12,975 nt of DNA from Glomus cerebriforme. Lineage: Eukaryota; Glomeromycota; Glomeromycetes; Glomerales; Glomeraceae. The position numbers and the translations under genes were made by a program. Positions 1 to 6,354 of this stretch are shown here, one piece after another; the first letter of the stretch is position 1; the number at the start of each line of letters is the position of its first letter. The stretch spans positions 154,579 to 167,553 of the forward strand of contig QKYT01000119.1 of the NCBI GenBank assembly GCA_003550305.1. Reading direction: 5' to 3'. Below the pieces are notes generated by a model. The model was not told where the DNA came from. It was given only the letters and a program-made list of their open reading frames with translations, and did no database searches.

Positions 1-9
1 CTTTTGTAG

Positions 10-1370
10 GTTCTCTTGGCTTTTGGATTATTATGTGAAATTGGGAAACAGTAAGTTTTTTTGCAAAACTTGCCATTTTTTTTTCTTTTTTTTTTAGAAA
101 TATTTTCTAACAGTTCTTTTTCTTTTCTTGTAGACTCTTCTTTAGTTTGGGCACTTGGAATTAGGAAATGGTAAGTTTATAACAAAAATCACCATTCTTT
201 TTTTTTTGTTTTTTTAAATAGAAATGGTTTAATATTTTTTCTTTTTTCTTCTTGTAGGTTATTAGATTTCATTTCAGGTATGAAAGATTCTTCGCAAAAT
301 TTCTATCTGATGCATTTACTTAAAGAATCATTAATAGAAATGGTACTAATGTTTCTTTTTTTCATTTTTTTGTAGGATCAGGTTTTTTTTTGATTTCAGC
401 TTGGAAATCTGGTAAGTTTTGAAGTTATAACTTCAAAACTTTCTTTTTAAAATATAAGTTTTATAATGAAACTTCATTTTTTTTGTTTTTTTAAAAAATG
501 GTCTAACTGAACATTTCTTCTTTTTTTGTAAATTTACTTCTAGACTTGAGAAACTGAAACGTAAGTTTTGTAACATTTATTTTGTTATAAAACTTTATTT
601 TTTTTGTTTTTTCTTTAAGAAACATTTTAACTGAACATTTTTCTTTTTTTTGTAGATTCAGCTCTGGAAATTCAGGATTGGAAACGTAAGTTTTGTAACA
701 TTCATTTTATTACAAAATTTCATTTTTTTTGGTTTTTTCTTTAAGAAATATTCTAATTGAACATTTCTTTTTTTGTAGATTTGGCTTTGGGAATTTAGAA
801 TTGGAAAAGAAATGTAAGTTTTGTAATGAATTACTTTATTCATTATGAACTTTATTTTTCATTTTTTTTCTTTATTAAAAACATTCTAATTGACTGTTTC
901 TTCTTTTTGTAGTTTGTTTCTATGAATTGGGATTGGAAACATAAGTTTCGTAATATTCATTTTGTTATGAAACTTCATTTTTTTTGGTTTTTTCTTTAAG
1001 AAATATCCAACTGAAAGTTTCTTTTTTTTGTAGATTCAACTCTGAAATTTGAAATCAGAAAAGAAATATAAGTTTCATAATAAATTACTTTATTACGAAA
1101 CTTTGTTTTTTTTGGTTTTTTTCTTTAAGAAATGTTCTAACTAAATGTTTCTTTTTTTTTGTAGATTCAGCTCTGGGAATTTAGAATCAAAAAAGAAATG
1201 TAAGTTTTGTAATGAATTACTTTGTTATAAACTTTGTTTTTCATTTTTTCTTTCTATATTAGAAATATTCTAATCAACCATTTCTTCTTTTTGTAGTTTG
1301 CATCTGTGAATTGGGATTGGAAATGTAAGTTTTGTAACATTCATTTTGTTATGAAACTTCATTTTTTTTT
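10..1370 (+). repeat. Tandem array of intron-like units with micro-exons
   Basis: About ten diverged tandem units run to the left window edge. Each has the layout of a complete fungal intron plus a short exon. The 5' ends GTAAGT (one GTATGA) start at 51, 171, 278, 412, 561, 686, 814, 1200 and 1325; ATAAGT stands at 941 and 1068. The 3' ends TTTTTGTAG or similar stop at 9, 133, 257, 375, 655, 778, 912, 1033, 1164 and 1296. A CTAAC/CTAAT-type branch site lies about 20-30 nt before most 3' ends. The exon-like pieces are 10-50, 134-170, 258-277, 376-411, 532-560, 656-685, 779-813, 913-940, 1034-1067, 1165-1199 and 1297-1324. Spacing between 5' ends is 107-149 bp, mostly 125-132. Two exon types alternate in the right half: 35 nt ending AAAAGAAAT and 28 nt ending GATTGGAAAC/T. 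It could be a gene of many micro-exons, a decayed one, or a satellite that copies an intron. Confidence 0.85.
414..441. repeat. Perfect 28-bp palindrome at the start of an array intron
   Basis: Arms AAGTTTTGAAGTTA and TAACTTCAAAACTT are exact reverse complements with no spacer, beginning at intron position +3 of the unit whose 5' end is at 412. It is the most perfect version of a hairpin seen in most units of the array, for example arms 563-575/583-595, 943-955/963-975 and 1327-1339/1347-1359. Confidence 0.9.
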
Positions 1371-2518
1371 ATTTTTATGTTTTTCTTATTTTTATCACTT
1401 ATTGCTTGACATTTTTTTCTTATTTTTATTACTACATTTTTTTCATTTAGTTTGTTTAGTTTAGTTTTACATTATTTTATATAATATTTTATATAATAAA
1501 ATAAATGTAAAGGATTATTTATTCTTTATAAAATACTATGTTTATCATATTGGTTAAATTTTAATTTTTATCATTTGTATTTTTTATCATTCAGGTTATT
1601 TATCATTAGCATATTTATTAGTATTTATTGAATTTGATGTTTATCATTTAAATATTTATCGATATTTATCGTTTAGATTAAAATCTGATATTTTATTACT
1701 ATTTATTCATATTGAATTCACTTGACGAGTTTGATTATTATTGATATATATCACATATTATAATTAATGTAATAAATAATGATGAAGAGATATATATCGC
1801 TATATATCCACTGAAAAAATTTTCTGATGTAGCTTAAAAGCTTATAAGCTAGTTTAGCTTATACAGAGCTTTATCTAAAATAGCTTTATTTTTATTATCA
1901 TTATTAAAATAGATACTATACTTTATATTTTTTTTTACCAGAATTGTAAAATTAAAAAAAAAGCAGTTTTTGCAATTTTTACAGTAATAAAGCAAAGAAA
2001 AGATCTTAAATTATATCATTTTAACATAATATATATAATGAAAAAAAGATTTTTTTAGATAAATTAAATTGATAAGCAAAAAAAATATGATTGGTTGATC
2101 CATTCTTCCCTTTTACTATAGGCATCCCCATATGAAAAAAGACAAATATATTTATTATCTTTTTTATAATAGTAGTTATATTTTTTATGATATAATCATT
2201 ACTATTTCTTTTAATAACTAAGTATATTAGACACATATTTTTGCGGGTATTTTGTTTTTCTAAATAAATTAATTTTTGTTTTTTTTTTTGTAAGATTTTA
2301 GAAAAAAAAATATTTTGTTATCTATTTATTATATTTTTTTTTTTTAAAAATAAATAAAATTGAAGCATAAATTTTTTTTACTTATTATAGAATGTTTATT
2401 ATGTATTTGTTATTATAATTGTAAAATAAAAAAAATTGGTAATATATATATATGTGTGGATATTTTTTTTTAAAAAAAATAACAGGTTATTTATTAATTA
2501 ATAAAAAAAGGATAAATT
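1371..2518. other. A+T-rich stretch without a recognisable gene
   Basis: No coding region is supported. It holds long T and A runs and short inverted repeats, including GATATATA/TATATATC at 1789-1808 around a TCGC loop and TAAGCTA/TAGCTTA at 1845-1861. A minus-strand open frame at 2021-2236 (71 codons) has low-complexity composition and matches no family I know. Confidence 0.6.
1541..1671 (+). repeat. Scattered TTTATCAT repeats
   Basis: TTTATCAT occurs at 1541, 1567, 1583, 1599 and 1640. The stretch ends in an exact tandem 10-mer, ATATTTATCG, at 1652-1661 and 1662-1671. Spacing is irregular, so this is a degenerate simple repeat and not a phased array. Confidence 0.7.
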
Positions 2519-2849
2519 TATTTGTAACATTATATTACATGTCTTATTTGTAATAACCTCGATTTTATCCAATTAAAATTTAAGATCAGGTGTAACATAA
2601 ATAGTTTAGTGAATTAAAATAAAAGATCAGTTGAGTAACTAAAACAAGAATTTTTTTAAAAAATTTCAAAAAACTGCTTATAACTTAAAATTTTATCTAT
2701 GAAACTGTCTTTGTTACATTAAGTAAAAGTCTTTCAAATTAAATTTTACATGTAAAAATCTTATTTATAAAATATTTAAAATAATTTATTATTAAAAAAA
2801 ATAAAAAAATGTCATTACAAATAAGACATATAACAGGATGTTACAAATA
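2519..2849. mobile_element. TA-flanked MITE-like element, Tc1/mariner type
   Basis: Positions 2519-2557 and 2811-2849 are inverted repeats of one another with about 6 mismatches in 39 positions. Both outer ends read TTTGTAACAT going inward, and both arms share an exact 16-bp block beginning ATGTCTTATTTG. TA lies immediately outside each arm (2519-2520 and 2848-2849), as expected for the TA target duplication of the Tc1/mariner group, although it could be part of the arm. The roughly 250-bp interior has no coding frame, so the element would be non-autonomous. It also contains a short direct repeat around AAGATCAG. The family assignment is inferred only from the ends. Confidence 0.65.
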
Positions 2850-4253
2850 CATTTTTTCATAAAAAAAAATTAAATCAGCATTATAATAACAGAAGCAGAA
2901 ATCAAATGATTTTTCAAGGTTTCAAATGCATGCGCTTGTTTAATATCCCATACAAATGGTTATTCCTTTTGCAATAATTGACTGAGGGATTTAGCTTTTT
3001 TAGAAAAGTCTTTAATAAGAGCAAAAACCTAAGAATCCTCATACTTGACATACACTTTCTGGTTGAAGAAAATTTTTAACAATATCTAATTTACTTATAT
3101 CAGGAGCAATTCTGTCCTATCCTATTACATGTCCAAGGAATACAAGTTGTCATAAACAAAAATAACATTTTTCAATATTCAACCATAAATTTGCTTATTT
3201 GATTGTATCAAAATTTGTTTTAAATAATCTATATACTCTTTGAATATTTTTAAATAGACTGTAACATCATCTAAGTAAACTACAACAAATTTACCAATAA
3301 AATCCCTAAAAATCATTTATTAAATGTTGGAAGGTAGCAGGAGTATTGCAAAGTCCAAAGGACATGACATTAAATTCATATGATCCCTATTTAATGATAA
3401 ATTCTGTTTTTCCTTATCCTTTTTACTTAAAACAACTTGCCAATATTCAGAAAATAAATTAAAACTGAAAAACTACTTAGCACCTCCAAATAAATCAAGC
3501 ATTTCATCAATATAAGGTAAAAGATAAGCATTCTTTTTGGTCACTTGATTCAATGGGCAATAATCTACACAAAATCTCATTTTTTAGGTCCTTTTTTGAG
3601 AATAATCAAAGATGAACTAGCCTAAGGACTGTAAAATTCATAAATAAGTCCTTTTTCTAGCAATGTATCAAGTTTCTTTTTCAAAAATTCTTGTTTTTCT
3701 GGTGTTATAGGATATAAAGTTTTTCATAAGATCTAGCATCTCCAATATCAATAATGTGTATAATTATATGAGTTTGTTGTGATTCTGAAAGATTAGCAGC
3801 AAATAAATTCTCATTATTTTTCTAAAGTTGTAAAAGATTATCCTTCTGCTTAGGAACTAAAATTCCTATTTGGTAATCCTTTTGGATGGATTTTTGTTTT
3901 TCATTAAAAGAAGGGACTTTCTCTAATTTAACATTCACTATAGCTTGGTTATAATCATCTTTATCATCTATCAATATAGCTAAATATCTTGAGAGATCAA
4001 TATTAATTTCTTCTAATAGTCATAGTATAAGCCTCAGTTTCTTCCAATTCTTTATCTTTATATTCTAATTCATAAAAAAGTTCTTTATCATCTTTATTGA
4101 TTACATCTTAGGAAATGAATTCTACCTTTGGAACATTATTTCTTAAAATTATAATCCAAATAAATCAACATTTAAGATCCCATTAAAGAGAAGATAATCG
4201 ACCCAGAAAAGTTTATTATCTCCTCCTATACCAGTAACTAGTGTTCCGCAGAC

Positions 4254-4396
4254 GATTCGGCCGAATCGAATTTAATTCGGATTCGATTCGGATTCGATTC
4301 GATTCGATTCGGAATTTTCGAATTTCGAATCGAATCCGAATTTCAGATTTGGATTCGGTATCGAATCCGAATCGAATCCGAATCGATTCGACCGAT
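4254..4396. repeat. Left subterminal ATTCGA array of the hAT MITE
   Basis: Dense imperfect copies of GATTCG, TTCGAA and GAATCC in both orientations. A matching block sits inside the right end at 4592-4728. hAT transposases are known to bind repeated subterminal motifs, so these may be binding sites; that role is inferred. The repeat opens frames on both strands that encode only an R/I/S/F/E-rich low-complexity string and should not be called genes. Confidence 0.85.
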
Positions 4397-4591
4397 TGTT
4401 TAATTTTGCCCAAATTTTATAAAGCTGGCCAAAATTGCCTTATTTGGACCTTATGTAACGTTACACAACCCAAAAAAGGCAATTTTGTTTCTCTCGAAAA
4501 TTGGAATTTTGGGTTACACAAGATTCCCAAAAAGGAAATTTTCTTGCAGATCATTTAATTCCGGCTGGAATTATGAATCACGTGACATAGG

Positions 4592-4728
4592 CATCGAATT
4601 CGAACCGAATTCGAATCGAATCCGAATTGATTTAATTTGATTCGTTCGAATATCGAATCGAATTTAAATGATTCGTGATTCGATCGAATCGAATTCGAAT
4701 CTGATTCAATTCGATTCGATTCGATTCG
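4592..4728. repeat. Right subterminal ATTCGA array of the hAT MITE
   Basis: Mirror counterpart of the left block: repeated TTCGAAT, GAATCG and ATTCGATTCG words up to the terminal inverted repeat. It is less regular than the left block, with several A/T substitutions. Confidence 0.85.
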
Positions 4729-4927
4729 TGCGGAACACTACCAGTAACAAATTTAACTGTAGAATTCTTTGTGCTTTTGGCAATAGATACATATTTATCA
4801 TAACTTTGAACTTTGTACCAGAGTTACAGTTGCTATTTTTCAATTAATAACTCAAAATCTTTAGACAGCTGAACTTGAATACCTTACCCAATTAATTGCC
4901 AAATTACTACAGAGTATATAATTCCAA

Positions 4928-5344
4928 GTGATTAATTCTTCCCTTTTAGAACTTTGTTTTTATATTTATAGAATATTTGAAGCCACCTTTAGTTTTAGTA
5001 ACCCTGTAACTAATATCTTATTAGAAAATATCTATCAAGCATTTATTCAACCTCCACCAACAACTCTACCAAATGGAAATATAGCCACCATAGGCAATGA
5101 GATGACTGCTCTCTCTCAAGCCATCTTTGGCATAGATGAAGCTAGACTTGATGCTATTACAAATGCACATCAAAATACAGAAAGAGTTATAGCAAAGGTT
5201 GAAACTTTCTTTGGTGCTGAAGGAGAAGAGCCTGTTAAATGGCTAAAAGCCTTTAATCAAGTAGCTATAACAAATAGATGGATCACTGAAATTAGGAAAG
5301 TTGCAATCACTGGAGGATATTTAAAAGGAGTCACTGCAGATTAG
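4928..5344 (+). pseudogene. Ty3/gypsy gag-like fragment
   Basis: An open frame of 138 codons with the look of a retrotransposon capsid (gag) protein. Residues about 86-118 carry RVIAKVETFFGAEGEEPVKW and then a basic-hydrophobic stretch ending in NRW, resembling the F.G...EW...F.....N.W pattern of Ty3/gypsy gag. Residues 127-138 (ITGGYLKGVTAD) match the segment that normally continues DW; here the expected tryptophan codon is TAG at 5342-5344, a likely TGG to TAG change. Reading on past the stop gives FKEAST and then more stops. No zinc knuckle is seen, so the C-terminal half is lost. The first 40 or so residues are not recognisable and the start is uncertain. It lies head to head with the minus-strand protease-RT remnant. 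Confidence 0.75.
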
Positions 5345-5491
5345 TTCAAAGAAGCTTCTACCAGGTTTTGACAGGGTTTGTCTTTCATCAAATTTCACTA
5401 ACTTTTAATTAAGACTTTAATATAGTTTTGTCAAATTACCACATTTTGTCATTCCTATTTGCTAAACCCCTAGTTTTGCCAAGCAATCTTA
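5345..5491. other. Non-coding gap between gag and RNase H remnants
   Basis: No protease, RT or other coding signal is found here, although an intact element would carry about 2 kb of protease and RT between gag and RNase H. TTTTGTCA and TTTTGCCA words recur. This is the scar of a large deletion or rearrangement. Confidence 0.6.
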
Positions 5492-5961
5492 GTTATTGAG
5501 TATCCTGATTTTACCAAACAATTTGTACTTTATACTGATGCTTTTGGAAAAGGATTAGGTGCTATATTACAACAAAGGATGAGTAAGAAATTGAACATGT
5601 CATTGCTTATACTAATAGAAGTCTCTCAAAAGTAGAATAAAATTATGCCACCACTGAACTTAAGTGTTTAGCAATTATCTGGATTATTGAACACTTTCAT
5701 CATTATCTTGATTTACAAGAATTTACATTTATTACTAATCATTCAGCTTTACAATGGTTATAAAATAAGACACCATTAAAAGGAAAATACACTAGATGGA
5801 TTCTCCATTTGCAACCATATAATTTTAAAATTATTCATTGATCTGAACGAAAACATGGCAATGCTGATATATTATCACATATTAATGAGGAAATGCAAGT
5901 TTTCATGGTAGATTTACATAAAAGTAATGAAAACTTTGATCTTATTCATGAGCAAGCTTAG
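5492..5961 (+). pseudogene. Ty3/gypsy RNase H remnant
   Basis: Translation gives the RNase H domain that follows RT in Ty3/gypsy elements. The first frame (5492 to about 5575) reads VIEYPDFTKQFVLYTDAFGK and continues GLGAILQQ; the catalytic Asp of TDA is at 5537-5539. A frameshift near 5580 moves to the frame of 5587: EIEHVIAYTNRSLSKVE, stop, NYATTELKCLAIIW, then ITNHSALQWL, stop, TRWILHLQPYNFKIIH, stop, SERKHGNADILSH. In-frame stops are at 5638-5640, 5761-5763, 5839-5841 and 5959-5961. The third catalytic Asp (expected TDH) has become Asn. No integrase follows. The domain starts almost exactly where the minus-strand RT remnant ends. Confidence 0.9.
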
Positions 5962-6354
5962 AATCAATCTGAATCTAAAACTAGCTCAGTAACTTCAGAG
6001 TACAATTTTAGCATTTTAGTCAAATTAAATTAACTACTGCAGCTTAAGTAAAGTTGTTTAATGGATCAGAAACAATTTTTATTTAAATTTCATAAGGTAT
6101 GGATGATTATTTATGAATTTATTAGTATTTTTGAGATAATAAGATACGTTTTTTATATGTATTTTGTTTATATTTATAAAATAATGAAACAAATCTTAAT
6201 AACAAATAAAATTTTTATCTATTTTTATTAATTTTTATAATTGTTTTATTAAAATTAAATACAATTTATATTTGAAATATAATGTTAAAAAATTTAAAAA
6301 TGGGTTAAAGGTGTAAAAAAATAATAAAGTTTATATTAATTAATTGATATTTAT
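5962..6354. other. A+T-rich intergenic stretch
   Basis: No gene is seen. The right part is the 3' flank of the minus-strand kinase-Sel1 gene; the T-rich minus-strand sequence just below 6355 could contain its 3' end, but no canonical AATAAA was found on that strand next to the stop. Confidence 0.5.

Larger units (their letters stand above)
4239..4740. mobile_element. hAT-type MITE, 502 bp
   Basis: The ends TAGTGTTCCGCA (4239-4250) and TGCGGAACACTA (4729-4740) are perfect 12-bp terminal inverted repeats inside an 8-bp duplication. The first five bases fit the (C/T)A(A/G)NG rule for hAT ends, and hAT elements make 8-bp duplications. There is no transposase, so it must have been moved by an element elsewhere. 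Left (4254-4396) and right (4592-4728) subterminal blocks are packed with ATTCGA/TTCGAAT words. The unique centre has an inverted repeat, CAAAATTGCCTT (4430-4441) and AAGGCAATTTTG (4476-4487), around the palindrome TGTAACGTTACA (4454-4465). Intact ends and duplication suggest a fairly recent insertion. Confidence 0.93.
4231..4748. repeat. 8-bp target-site duplication of the hAT MITE
   Basis: CCAGTAAC occurs at 4231-4238 directly before the element and again at 4741-4748 directly after it. Removing one copy and the element restores the protease reading across the junction, which shows that the insertion hit an already present retrotransposon. Confidence 0.95.
2890..4910 (-). pseudogene. Ty3/gypsy pol remnant: protease and reverse transcriptase
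   Basis: Read on the minus strand in shifting frames, this gives the protease-to-RT part of a Ty3/gypsy polyprotein. Near 4741-4238 is a protease-like block (VKFVTGIGGDN) split by the hAT MITE. At about 3720-3600 comes TPEKQEFLKKKLD. At 3590-3480 are the RT motifs RFCVDY.PLN and LLPYIDEML. At about 3370-3300 is SFGLCNTPATFQHLIN. The catalytic YLDD is encoded at 3266-3277, then VFLGHVIG near 3135. The end is AFETLKNHLIS at about 2900, the usual link to RNase H, which is missing here. Stops interrupt it, for example at 3622-3624, 3117-3119, 3039-3041 and 2960-2962, along with several frameshifts. It is dead. Outer limits are approximate, and no LTRs were recognised. Confidence 0.9.

Noticed and set aside
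658..843. Minus-strand open frame of 61 codons
   Set aside because: It is antisense to the intron-exon array, is Lys/Phe-rich because of the T runs, and is not repeated coherently.
10..1370. CRISPR array
   Set aside because: Units are imperfect along their whole length, with no constant short repeat and unique spacer pattern, and the context is eukaryotic.
2021..2236. Minus-strand open frame of 71 codons
   Set aside because: Low-complexity Ile/Lys/Asn-rich translation with no family resemblance, in A+T-rich spacer.
2440..2455. TA dinucleotide run as a meaningful element
   Set aside because: Short TA and poly-T runs are expected in DNA of this composition.
4216..4558. Open frames on both strands encoding Arg/Ile/Ser/Phe-rich proteins
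   Set aside because: They are produced by the ATTCGA arrays of the hAT MITE; the protein has no domain and the frames cross the element ends.
2890..5961. A complete LTR retrotransposon
   Set aside because: No LTR pair, primer-binding site or integrase was found, and the parts lie on opposite strands.
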